A stretch of DNA of 18,287 nt from an uncultured Saprospiraceae bacterium (lineage in GTDB: Bacteria; Bacteroidota; Bacteroidia; Chitinophagales; Saprospiraceae). The stretch's first letter is position 1; each line of letters begins with the position of its first letter. Made by a program: the position numbers and the translations under genes. The stretch lies in contig CALBVQ010000169.1 of assembly GCA_937969485.1 (NCBI GenBank), forward strand, positions 1-18,287. The letters are read 5' to 3'. Positions 6,770 to 13,696 of the stretch are shown piece after piece. Under the pieces are notes generated by a model. That model searched no databases. It saw only the letters and a list, made by a program, of their open reading frames with translations, and had not been told where the DNA came from.

Positions 6770-7591
6770 TTACATCTTGATAAGTTGCTTAGTTGAAACA
6801 ACAATATTTTCCTTATTTACTACACTCACTAGATATGTACCTTGAGGATAGTCAGTAAGGTTAACAAATACCTCGCTTGAATTAACATCCGAAGTAAAAA
6901 TTGCCTCGCCATTTCCAGAATATATATTCAATGTACCGTTCACTACACGATCTAAAGAAATCGTTGTGAAGTCTGCAACTGGATTTGGTGAAATAGTAAA
7001 TAAATCATTTTCAAACTCAACTGTTGACTCAATAATATTTTCTCCAAATTCCATAGAAACAGATTGAGCTTGATCTCCAGAAGATTGTCCATTCCCATCA
7101 GCAGCATGTCCAGTAGCGTAAAAAGTAACTGAACCAGAACCTTCAGTAGGTGCAGTCCATTCTGCTTCAAATGTGCTTATTGCTGAAAGACCAGCCTGCT
7201 CTAAATAAGTTCGGCCATTAACAACTGCCAATTGAGCATTAGATGAAGCACCTTCCATTTCACCCGCATTGGTCTCGTTGCTATTCAATAAACCGACCAT
7301 TTGTAAACCATAACCTCCTGGAGTAGTAGTCGTATTAATTGTAGCAGTAACAGTATATGTAGCACCACCAATATAATCCGTGACAGCATTACCATCTGCA
7401 TCTTGTAAAGTAATAGCAATATCAGTCCCAAAACTACCACCGTTATGACAAGTTGCACATGTCTTATTGTCGTCGCCCGGAGCTCCTGTATTCCCTTCAC
7501 TAAATTGTGTTGCTCTACCTCCTGAATGGCTCATCGCAATGGTCATTATAGTAAGAAAGCAAAGTGAAATAATTGTAAATCTTATTTTCAT
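6770..7591 (-). CDS. Secreted protein with one CXXCH heme motif and T9SS sorting domain
   Basis: The 273-aa protein has a signal peptide (hydrophobic residues 5-20). Next comes a short Gly-rich segment with NTGAPGD and CATCH at 45-49, a single c-type heme attachment motif. A beta-rich middle (about 55-180) has the layout of the choice-of-anchor V / Reeler-like secreted domains often found behind such a motif in Bacteroidota. A C-terminal type IX sorting domain (about 195-273) starts with FTISPNPVADF and ends VVSTKQLIKM. It would be exported by Sec, heme-loaded in the periplasm if the motif is functional, and sent to the surface or outside by T9SS. The enzymatic role, if any, is unknown. It is monocistronic, convergent with trpA and divergent from the sigma factor gene. 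Domain naming is from memory of the family pattern. Confidence 0.85.
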   Translation of the reverse strand: MKIRFTIISLCFLTIMTIAMSHSGGRATQFSEGNTGAPGDDNKTCATCHNGGSFGTDIAITLQDADGNAVTDYIGGATYTVTATINTTTTPGGYGLQMVGLLNSNETNAGEMEGASSNAQLAVVNGRTYLEQAGLSAISTFEAEWTAPTEGSGSVTFYATGHAADGNGQSSGDQAQSVSMEFGENIIESTVEFENDLFTISPNPVADFTTISLDRVVNGTLNIYSGNGEAIFTSDVNSSEVFVNLTDYPQGTYLVSVVNKENIVVSTKQLIKM

Positions 7592-7855
7592 ATTTTAATA
7601 GTTTAAGATTTCTCACCTATACAAGATGTAGAAATCAATGTTTGTTAATTTTACACTAATTTGACACAATGATACTGAAATTCGCTGTAAGCTGCCAGTA
7701 AATTTGATGTCGTATCAGATACAGAATCTGCTTTTGACTCTGTATATAACAATCGTAAACCTACTCAGGAAACATTCTACCTATGATCATTAGAGAAATA
7801 AAGTAATTAACTCCTACGATTAAACTTATTGAATCAAGGATAGTCTTATATACAG

Positions 7856-8404
7856 ATGGGTGTAGTAATGGAAGAAAAAGAACTAGTTTCAAATCTAAAG
7901 AATGTAGAAACGAAGCAGAAAGCGTTTCAGCACTTGGTGCATTTATACAAGGAACGTATTTACTGGCATGTGAGAAGAATGGTTGGCACACATGAAGATG
8001 CTGATGACGTAGTTCAAAATGTGTTTATTAAGATTTTTAAAGGAATCGATAATTTTAATAGCCAATCTAAACTTTACACATGGATCTACAGAATCGCTAC
8101 AAATGAGTGCTTGACTTTTATCGAGAAATCAAAAAGAAATCAATCAAGCTCAATTGAAGAAAGATTTGATGCAATTGCAGATGTTGATGCCCAACCTGAG
8201 CGGATCTTAGGTCAATTGATGTCTGCATTACGGCAGCTTCCCCCAAAACAACGAGCCGTATTTAACATGAAATACTTTGAAGAAATGCCTTATAGAAAAA
8301 TGAGTGAAATTATGGGAACTAGTGAGGGTGCATTGAAGGCAAGTTTTCACCATGCCAAATCGAAAATCAAGCAACATATTTTGGATAATATTAAAATAGG
8401 TTAA
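7856..8404 (+). CDS. ECF-type RNA polymerase sigma factor
   Basis: This 182-aa sigma-70 family factor carries region 2 (about 22-93; DADDVVQNVFIKIFKGI, then LYTWIYRIATNECLTFI) and region 4 (about 121-172; LRQLPPKQRAVFNMKYFEEMPYRKMSEIMG, then an HTH with GALKASFHHAKSKI). There is no region 1 or 3, which defines the ECF class. An alternative start at ATG 7868 would give MEEKELVSNL and is equally plausible; neither has a Shine-Dalgarno sequence. It heads a three-gene unit with a one-base gap to the next gene. Its likely partners are the membrane protein and periplasmic protein that follow, so it is probably held inactive until an envelope signal arrives (inference). The target promoters cannot be read here. 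Confidence 0.95.
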   Translation: MGVVMEEKELVSNLKNVETKQKAFQHLVHLYKERIYWHVRRMVGTHEDADDVVQNVFIKIFKGIDNFNSQSKLYTWIYRIATNECLTFIEKSKRNQSSSIEERFDAIADVDAQPERILGQLMSALRQLPPKQRAVFNMKYFEEMPYRKMSEIMGTSEGALKASFHHAKSKIKQHILDNIKIG

Positions 8405-8405
8405 G

Positions 8406-8810
8406 ATGGATGAATTAGAAAAATTACGACAAGAGCAGCAAGAAAAAAACGACAGAAATTCGCAGTATGGCCAGTCCGTGCCATCATCTTACTTTGAAAA
8501 TCTTGAGAGAAGGATTCTAAATCAAGTTGCCAATCTTGAGACAGAACCGATAATTGAAGTAAAATCGAAGAGAAAAATTTACACATTACTTCGTTATGGT
8601 AGTGCTGCAGCTGCGTTACTGATTCTGTTTTTGGGGATAAGCAAATTCCATACTGAATCGATTGAGACACCTGAATATGCCTTACTAAACGAAATGGAAC
8701 AAGTAGACTATCTATTAAAATCTGAAGAATTTTATGCAGAAGACTTACTTGAAATTGATGGGATTGATGAAGTGCTATCTGAATTAGAACAACAATTAAA
8801 TAACAAATAA
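8406..8810 (+). CDS. Putative anti-sigma / single-pass membrane protein
   Basis: The 134-aa protein has a charged N-terminal cytoplasmic part containing VPSSYFENLERRI (25-37), a motif recurring in short proteins encoded after ECF sigma genes in Bacteroidota. One membrane segment follows (about 64-80, YGSAAAALLILFLGISK), then an acidic C-terminal tail of about 50 residues (pI clearly low; many E and D) predicted to lie in the periplasm. Position one base after the sigma gene and this topology suggest an anti-sigma factor, although no ZAS-type zinc motif (HxxxCxxC) is visible, so the mechanism would differ from the classical class. The next gene starts one base after the stop. Function is inferred from context. 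Confidence 0.8.
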   Translation: MDELEKLRQEQQEKNDRNSQYGQSVPSSYFENLERRILNQVANLETEPIIEVKSKRKIYTLLRYGSAAAALLILFLGISKFHTESIETPEYALLNEMEQVDYLLKSEEFYAEDLLEIDGIDEVLSELEQQLNNK

Positions 8811-8811
8811 T

Positions 8812-9279
8812 ATGAGACTTAAAATTTTTGTAATGCTTATACTTTTCTGCGGAGTTGCTATGGCACAGCAAGGAGAACCTCGGCAAGGTAGAAAGGATAT
8901 GAAAAAAGAGCGCTTTGAAAGGATGGAAGCAATCAAGATAGCCTACATTACTAAAGAACTGAATTTAACGCCTGAAGAAAGCGCAAAATTCTGGCCTGTT
9001 TATAATAAGCACCATGAAAAATTGAAGAATCTTAGAGAGTCATTACGAATTGCCAACAATGAAGAACTGACAGAAGCGAAGGCCGACGAATTAATTACTG
9101 CATTTATAGAGGCTGAGTATGAAAAAGCACGAGTTCATGAGGAAATGGCAACTGAACTTAAACCAATCATCGGTAGCGTCAGAGTTATACAATTAACTAA
9201 GGTGGAGCATAAATTCAAACGTGAGATATTATCAAAAGCTGGCCAGAAACGTAAGCAAGAAATGAATGAGAGGAGATAA
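8812..9279 (+). CDS. Spy/CpxP-like periplasmic protein (ECF-linked sensor type)
   Basis: The 155-aa protein has a signal peptide (1-19, ending GVAMAQQ) and an almost entirely alpha-helical, highly charged mature part. LTPEESAKFWPVY (52-64) is the Bacteroidota version of the LTxxQ-type helix of Spy/CpxP/ZraP proteins, and homologues are often annotated as sensor of an ECF-type sigma factor. No lipobox is present, so it should be soluble in the periplasm. It is the third gene of the sigma / anti-sigma unit and may act as a chaperone or as the sensor that binds the acidic tail of the upstream membrane protein (inference). A strong terminator follows at 9401-9435. Confidence 0.85.
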   Translation: MRLKIFVMLILFCGVAMAQQGEPRQGRKDMKKERFERMEAIKIAYITKELNLTPEESAKFWPVYNKHHEKLKNLRESLRIANNEELTEAKADELITAFIEAEYEKARVHEEMATELKPIIGSVRVIQLTKVEHKFKREILSKAGQKRKQEMNERR

Positions 9280-9293
9280 ATAGAAAAGAGAAA

Positions 9294-9356
9294 TGTCATC
9301 TTGGTACGATATACTGTCTTTTTTCGTCGAAAAAACATCCTCGAAAGTGACATATG
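9294..9356 (+). repeat. Imperfect inverted repeat after the Spy-like gene
   Basis: ATGTCA (about 9294-9299) pairs with TGACAT near 9349-9354. A near-perfect inner hairpin, TTTTTTCG-T-CGAAAAAA, lies around 9318-9334. The structure falls in the untranslated tail between the Spy-like gene and the terminator at 9401. It could be an mRNA-stability structure or a small RNA 5' end. I see nothing else in 9280-9400. Confidence 0.45.
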
Positions 9357-9400
9357 GTTTATATTTACAATATAAGTTATAGGCCATTGATTAAAAGTGT

Positions 9401-9435
9401 CCCGCTAGTCTAATTAACTAGCGGGATTTTTTTTT
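9401..9435 (+). terminator. Strong intrinsic terminator of the ECF sigma operon
   Basis: CCCGCTAGT (9401-9409) and ACTAGCGGG (9417-9425) form a perfect 9-bp stem with a 7-base loop, followed by A and nine T (9427-9435). The T run is on the plus strand, so it terminates the sigma / anti-sigma / Spy-like transcript. The minus-strand copy has only a short T run, so it is at best weakly bidirectional for comF. Confidence 0.93.
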
Positions 9436-9470
9436 ATTTGTTATCCAACTGATCCCAAAATTGTGGAAGG

Positions 9471-10175
9471 TTATAATCTTCCTATCGCAAGAGTCGCCAT
9501 AGAAATTTTGCAATTTTGAGGAAGAACATTAGCACATGCTTCAAGAGTTGCGCCTGTGGTAAGCACGTCGTCAACTAGCAGGACATGCAACTTGTCAAGT
9601 TTGTGGTTTACATTTATGGTAAATGCCGTTTTTACATTTTCTACTCGTTCAGCCCTTGACTTCTTTGTTTGACTTTCATTAGCTTCAGCTTTCACCAATG
9701 CTTCGGGCAAACACTTTACTTTTAAGACTTCAGCAATGCCAAAAGCTAATATTGTAGCCTGATTATAACCACGTTTCCTCTCCTTTCTCCAATGCATAGG
9801 CACTGGAATCACGACATCTACATCTCCTCCCCAGTCATTCTCAATCATTAAATGAGCAAATTCATTCCCAAGAATCTTTCCTATTTCTTTGGCACCAGAA
9901 TAATTGAATCGATGTATGATTTTCTGAATTGCCGTCTTTTTTCGGTAGTAGAACATCGCAGCCCCCTGCTCAAGTTTCAGTCGTCCATAAAACATCCGCT
10001 CAAACTCATTATCTGAATTCACTAAATGATCAGTATAATAAAGTTCCTGCTGACATTCTAAACAATACACGTTATTGCGCATAGGAACCTCATCATCACA
10101 AGCGATACAAATTTTAGGAAAAAAGAGATGAAGTAAGCCTCGAAAGCTATTTACCGACAATAAAGAGTTCTTCAT
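9471..10175 (-). CDS. comF: ComF-family phosphoribosyltransferase-like protein
   Basis: The 234-aa protein has an N-terminal zinc-ribbon pattern with cysteines 23, 26, 38 and 41 (CIAC and CLEC) and a C-terminal type I PRTase domain with the PRPP loop LLVDDVLTTGAT (199-210). PVPMHWRKERKRGYNQA (124-140) is the hallmark ComF segment before the PRTase fold. ComF proteins are needed for natural transformation (DNA entry to the cytosol) in competent bacteria and are widespread in species not known to be competent, where the role is less clear. The gene is alone on the minus strand, with 95 bases to the divergent nadC. Motifs are complete. Confidence 0.93.
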   Translation of the reverse strand: MKNSLLSVNSFRGLLHLFFPKICIACDDEVPMRNNVYCLECQQELYYTDHLVNSDNEFERMFYGRLKLEQGAAMFYYRKKTAIQKIIHRFNYSGAKEIGKILGNEFAHLMIENDWGGDVDVVIPVPMHWRKERKRGYNQATILAFGIAEVLKVKCLPEALVKAEANESQTKKSRAERVENVKTAFTINVNHKLDKLHVLLVDDVLTTGATLEACANVLPQNCKISMATLAIGRL

Positions 10176-10270
10176 TTTTACATATATCCAATAAAAATAT
10201 AATAATAGAAACGATTCACATATTCTTATTGCATTTAAATTATTTAATTTGTGCTGAATAATAGCTAATT

Positions 10271-11137
10271 ATGAATACTCTAGAAGGGATTAATTTACAA
10301 GAACTCGACAATTTTATTGAAGAAGCGCTACAAGAAGACGTAGGTGACGGTGATCACACTTCATTAGCCTGCATACCTATTGACAAACGGGATAAGGCAC
10401 GCTTATTAGTGAAAGATGATGGTGTTATATGCGGTATTGGAATTGCCGAGTACATCTTCAAAAAAGTCGATAGCACTGCAATTTTCGATGAACTGATCAC
10501 TGATGGTAGCGAAGTGAAATATGGAGATATAGCCTTCATTGTAGAAATGAATAGTCAGTCTTTACTTATCGCAGAACGGTTAGTGCTGAATACCATGCAG
10601 CGATTAAGCGGAATTTCAAGCCTCGCCAACAGATTTGCGTTTGAAGTGGAAGACCTTGATGTACATATATTAGACACTAGGAAGACCACTCCTCGTATGC
10701 GGTTTCTAGAAAAATATGCTGTGCGAACTGGAGGTTGCATGAATTACAGAGATGGTTTGTACGACTGGATTATGATTAAAGATAACCATATCGATGCCTG
10801 CGGTTCCGTGGGACAAGCTGTTAAAAATGTGCTTGACTACCTCGGCAAGACAAAAAAACAACTTGGTATTACGGTGGAGGTAAGAAATCTGGTTGAGCTT
10901 CACCAAGTGCTTGAAGTAGGTGGAGTTACGAGAATCATGTTGGATAATTTCGAACTTCCCATTATGCTGGAAGCTGTCCAAACAATCAACGGCGAATATG
11001 AAGTTGAGGCAAGTGGAAACGTGACGCTAAAAACTGTTCGAAATATTGCCAAGACTGGAGTAAATTATATTTCCTCAGGAGCCTTAACCCACAGCGCCGG
11101 ACAACTTGACCTAAGCCTTAAAGTGATCAAAGATTAA
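10271..11137 (+). CDS. nadC: Nicotinate-nucleotide pyrophosphorylase (quinolinate PRTase)
   Basis: The enzyme makes nicotinate mononucleotide from quinolinate and PRPP in de novo NAD synthesis. It is 288 aa, the usual size. DVGDGDHTS (23-31), LNTMQRLSGISSLA (106-119), LDTRKTTPRMR (134-144), IMIKDNH (167-173), VEVRNL, IMLDNF and EASGNV, with SSGALTHS near the end, are all family signatures. The loop that usually reads GGGxNHRxGL reads GGCMNYRDGL here (154-163): Cys replaces the third Gly and Tyr replaces the His at 159. The surrounding Arg160 and Lys170 are kept, so I expect an active enzyme. The stop overlaps the pyrD start by one base. Confidence 0.95.
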   Translation: MNTLEGINLQELDNFIEEALQEDVGDGDHTSLACIPIDKRDKARLLVKDDGVICGIGIAEYIFKKVDSTAIFDELITDGSEVKYGDIAFIVEMNSQSLLIAERLVLNTMQRLSGISSLANRFAFEVEDLDVHILDTRKTTPRMRFLEKYAVRTGGCMNYRDGLYDWIMIKDNHIDACGSVGQAVKNVLDYLGKTKKQLGITVEVRNLVELHQVLEVGGVTRIMLDNFELPIMLEAVQTINGEYEVEASGNVTLKTVRNIAKTGVNYISSGALTHSAGQLDLSLKVIKD

Positions 11138-12174
11138 TGTACAATTTACTTAAACCAATCCTGTTTGCTTTTAGGCCTGAAAAAGCTCACCACATTACTG
11201 TGGCACTTTGGAAAATGGCGCTAAACATTCCACTTATAGGTGCCATGATGAAAGGCTATTTTAGGGTTCAAGACCCAAAATTAAAGCGCGAGTTATTTGG
11301 ACTTAGTTTCGATAACCCCGTCGGGTTAGCCGCTGGTTTCGACAAAGACGGAAAGTACTATGATGCGATGTCTGAGCTTGGATTTGGGTTTGTTGAAATA
11401 GGGACTGTGACCCCATTAGGGCAAGATGGAAATCCTCAACCTCGTCTGTTTAGGGTAAAGCCCGACAAAGGACTTATTAACAGAATGGGTTTCAATAATG
11501 AAGGTGTTGACGCCTTGGTAGAAAGGCTGAAGAACAAAAAAAAGGTCAACTGTATTGTAGGTGGTAATATAGGTAAGAACAAACTCACGCCCAATGCCGA
11601 TGCAGTAAGCGACTATTCGATCTGTTTCGAAAAACTCTATGACTACGTAGATTATTTCGTGGTCAATGTTTCCTCCCCAAATACTCCTAATCTAAGAGAG
11701 TTGCAAGACAAGAAGCCGCTTACAGCCTTACTTAATACACTACAAAATCAAAATAAAGCGAAACCAATTCAGAAGCCTATCTTACTGAAGATTGCGCCAG
11801 ACTTGACTGATACACAGTTACTAGATATTATTGATATCATAAGAGAAACTGGAACCGCTGGATTAATTGCAACGAATACGACAATTGACAGATCCCACTT
11901 GTCATTGAGCACGGCTGAAATCGAAGCAATAGGGAATGGCGGCGTTAGCGGAACTCCCGTTAAAGATCGAAGTACAGAGGTAATACGTTTTCTGCATAAA
12001 AATAGCAACGGAGAAATACCGATTATTGGTGTTGGGGGAATTGACTCACCAGAAGCTGCGCTCGAAAAATTGGATGCAGGTGCAAGTTTGATCCAAGTCT
12101 ATAGTGGCATGGTTTATTACGGGCCTACTTTGATCAAGGATATTAATAAGGCGATTCTGAAGAGGACTCGATAG
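11137..12174 (+). CDS. pyrD: Dihydroorotate dehydrogenase (quinone), class 2
   Basis: This FMN enzyme oxidises dihydroorotate to orotate in pyrimidine synthesis and passes electrons to membrane quinone. The 345-aa length and an N-terminal helical extension (1-45) identify the membrane-associated class 2 form. NPVGLAAGFDKDGK (60-73), EIGTVTPLGQDGNPQPRLFR (87-106), INRMGFNN (114-121) and VVNVSSPNTPNLR (176-188) are present. The last contains the catalytic serine (Ser180 by position) used by class 2 enzymes instead of the Cys of class 1. FMN-phosphate segments VSGTPVKDRS and IIGVGGIDS, plus VYSGMVYYGP, complete the barrel. It is co-transcribed with nadC through a TAATG junction. A hairpin at 12193 may end the unit. 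Confidence 0.97.
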   Translation: MYNLLKPILFAFRPEKAHHITVALWKMALNIPLIGAMMKGYFRVQDPKLKRELFGLSFDNPVGLAAGFDKDGKYYDAMSELGFGFVEIGTVTPLGQDGNPQPRLFRVKPDKGLINRMGFNNEGVDALVERLKNKKKVNCIVGGNIGKNKLTPNADAVSDYSICFEKLYDYVDYFVVNVSSPNTPNLRELQDKKPLTALLNTLQNQNKAKPIQKPILLKIAPDLTDTQLLDIIDIIRETGTAGLIATNTTIDRSHLSLSTAEIEAIGNGGVSGTPVKDRSTEVIRFLHKNSNGEIPIIGVGGIDSPEAALEKLDAGASLIQVYSGMVYYGPTLIKDINKAILKRTR

Positions 12175-12192
12175 GCAGACCAGCGTGATATT

Positions 12193-12212
12193 TTTTGGGC
12201 TTTCGCCCAAAA
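12193..12212 (+). terminator. Possible terminator hairpin after pyrD
   Basis: TTTTGGGC (12193-12200) and GCCCAAAA (12205-12212) form a perfect 8-bp stem with a TTTC loop, 18 bases after the pyrD stop. The T run precedes the hairpin and no T tract follows it on either strand, so it is an atypical terminator or a transcript-end stabiliser. Confidence 0.45.
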
Positions 12213-12277
12213 GAAAAGAAGTAACAACTAGTTACATTGATCAATCTGCAATGATTTCCACTTGCTCGCAAGTATTT

Positions 12278-12798
12278 GCTTAAACCCGAATATGCATTAA
12301 GATATCTATTACGAGCTCAATCTGCTTCGATATTCGAACGTCCAGCTCTTTTTGCTGCTCACCATGATAGTGACCACGCATGCACTTCAAAAGAACTATT
12401 GAGCTCCCATTCTATTTGCATTTTAACCCACTTTATGTATTATACCAATTCTGTTTTGGAATTTCGCATATTTTCAAGTTTATAAAAGCAATTACTTGGT
12501 AGAAATACTCATGATAGCTAAGGCTATCCTTGCGTTTTCTGCCTTGTACTTGATTTGATAATTCTTGAAAATCAAGTGAAACCTTAAAACAGAATTGGTA
12601 TTGGAACTTTGTATGAGGCGTGAACTATCAATGAAATTTAAGTTTTTACGAATGAGGCATTGCATCGCTATGGTGATTGAATAAAAATTAGCGAAGCACT
12701 ATATTTCGCAGGTAGTTCAAGAGGTAATAAACTTTCCAATTCATAATGTGGGTTTTAGTTCTCTTGACAAAAATCTACTGCATATTTCGGGTTGAAGC
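12278..12798 (+). repeat. Mosaic repeat R2 with inverted ends, interrupted by a fold-back element
   Basis: This non-coding block is bounded by imperfect inverted copies of the same 20-mer: the complement of 12278-12296 reads TGCATATTCGGGTTTAAGC, and 12779-12798 reads TGCATATTTCGGGTTGAAGC. Inside are the structured hairpin module (about 12337-12430) and a segment (12602-12777) that matches 17864-18040 on the opposite strand over an almost identical length (176 versus 177 bases). Bases 12442-12601 are a later insertion. No gene is supported; two short frames here are chance readings of the repeat. The remainder of the 12175-12936 gap holds only the pyrD hairpin, a CTTGCTCGCAAG palindrome (12261-12272) and the promoter region of the next gene. 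Confidence 0.8.
12442..12601 (+). mobile_element. MITE-like fold-back element, copy 1 (160 bp)
   Basis: The element starts ATACCAATTCTGTTTT and ends with its exact complement, giving 16-bp perfect terminal inverted repeats. Inner matching arms continue (ATTTTCAAG at 12470-12478 with CTTGAAAAT at 12564-12572). A hairpin GATAGC-TAAG-GCTATC (12513-12528) lies almost exactly at the centre. The whole element can therefore fold back on itself. It has no coding capacity and would need a transposase supplied elsewhere. It is about 95 percent identical to copy 2 by eye. The uninterrupted host repeat at 18040/18041 shows the empty site. Confidence 0.88.
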
Positions 12799-12936
12799 GC
12801 TAACGCACTTTATACATCGAGATTGCTCGCTCATTCTTAGAACTTATCTTTCTTATGAATGCCGTTCGATGTGGCACGCCAAAATTAAAATGGTATTAGT
12901 TTATCGTAACTTTAAGGACCAAAATAAGATCAGAAA

Positions 12937-13575
12937 ATGTTGACAGTAAGAATCATCACGCTTATAATACTGGTCAGTGCTGTATTAGGATGCAGAAAAA
13001 CAGAAGAATCCAATCAAGTACTGAAGGAGGCAATGGATTTATACGTTTATGCGAATTCTTCAGTTTCTAATATTGATAGTTCAATAATCCTTACGAATAA
13101 AGCGCTTGAACTAGACAGTAGAAACATTGCCGCATTAAATTATAAAGTTTCTTTGATGTTTGCAACAAGAAATGAGTCAGAGTTGCTGAATACTTCAGAA
13201 GAAATAGTGCAGCTTCTGCCCAGGAATCCTTACTACCTTAGTCAACATGCTTTCTACAATGAACTAGCTGAAAATGTGGCAATCTCTCAAAAGTTGTATG
13301 CTAGGGCGATTCAGAAGTATCAGAAAAAACTCAAGAAATCTCCCAAAGATTTCGAATTATGTTTAGAATACATAACAATTCTCCGTCTATCAAATGACAC
13401 TATGTTAGTTTCTCAAACGCTTCAAGAACTGCAGGACCTGGAATGGGATAAATCGCAAGAAAAGATACTTCACTATTATAAAAACGAGACAGATTCGAAA
13501 CAAAAAATAGTTGATTTTTGGAACGAGAAAATCACCTATGAAGAACTAGAAGGTACATTGGAATCATTGTTCTAA
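12937..13575 (+). CDS. Lipoprotein with TPR-like helical repeats
   Basis: This 212-aa protein of unknown specific role starts with a lipoprotein signal: hydrophobic residues 5-17, then VLGC with Cys19 as the lipidated residue. The mature part is helical and has TPR-like units (for example SSIILTNKALELDSRNIAALNYKV split across about 47-72, then a second around 80-110). It is therefore probably a protein-interaction scaffold on the inner face of the outer membrane or the periplasmic side of the inner membrane. A TAACTTTA box (12907-12914), one base off the TAnnTTTG consensus, lies 22 bases before the ATG. The next gene is 121 bases away and has a similar box, so the two are probably transcribed separately. 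No named family is recognised. Confidence 0.8.
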   Translation: MLTVRIITLIILVSAVLGCRKTEESNQVLKEAMDLYVYANSSVSNIDSSIILTNKALELDSRNIAALNYKVSLMFATRNESELLNTSEEIVQLLPRNPYYLSQHAFYNELAENVAISQKLYARAIQKYQKKLKKSPKDFELCLEYITILRLSNDTMLVSQTLQELQDLEWDKSQEKILHYYKNETDSKQKIVDFWNEKITYEELEGTLESLF

Positions 13576-13672
13576 TCAAAAAATACATCCTAACTTTCTT
13601 CATAAAGAGCCATTAAAACCGAAGAAGGCTCACTAGCAGACTGATGGTACTTCAAGCGAAAATTATTTTTCG

Positions 13673-13680
13673 TAACTTTC
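13673..13680 (+). promoter_or_regulatory. Candidate -7 box upstream of the small lipoprotein gene
   Basis: TAACTTTC matches TAnnTTTG at all but the last base and lies 16 bases before the ATG at 13697. The same TCGTAACTTT string lies before the gene at 12937 (box at 12907-12914), suggesting both genes use a similar promoter. No clear -33 TTG is seen for either. Confidence 0.4.
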
Positions 13681-13696
13681 CACTGAAAATTGTATT

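Noticed and set aside
8401..8886. A 161-codon minus-strand frame opposite the anti-sigma gene
   Set aside because: It is antisense to a better-supported gene with a signal-anchor topology and tight spacing; its translation has no domain or signal and is typical of antisense shadows.
12276..12485. A 69-codon plus-strand frame after pyrD
   Set aside because: It reads straight through the mosaic repeat and into the fold-back element, has no recognisable domain, and the equivalent DNA in R1 and R3 does not keep the frame. It is a chance reading of repeat DNA.
12440..12603. A TA target duplication placing the 160-bp element with IS630/mariner-type MITEs
   Set aside because: Every copy can be read as TA-CC...GG-TA, but comparison with the empty sites in R2 and R3 fits insertion of ATACC...GGTAT better; treating TA as the duplication leaves several unexplained bases.
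12746..12943. A 65-codon plus-strand frame before the TPR lipoprotein
   Set aside because: It lies over the repeat end and the promoter region and overlaps the start of the lipoprotein gene; its composition is unlike a protein and no motif is present.
13601..13653. GAGCC/GGCTC hairpin between the two lipoprotein genes as a terminator
   Set aside because: The stem is only five pairs with a 15-base loop and no T run follows.
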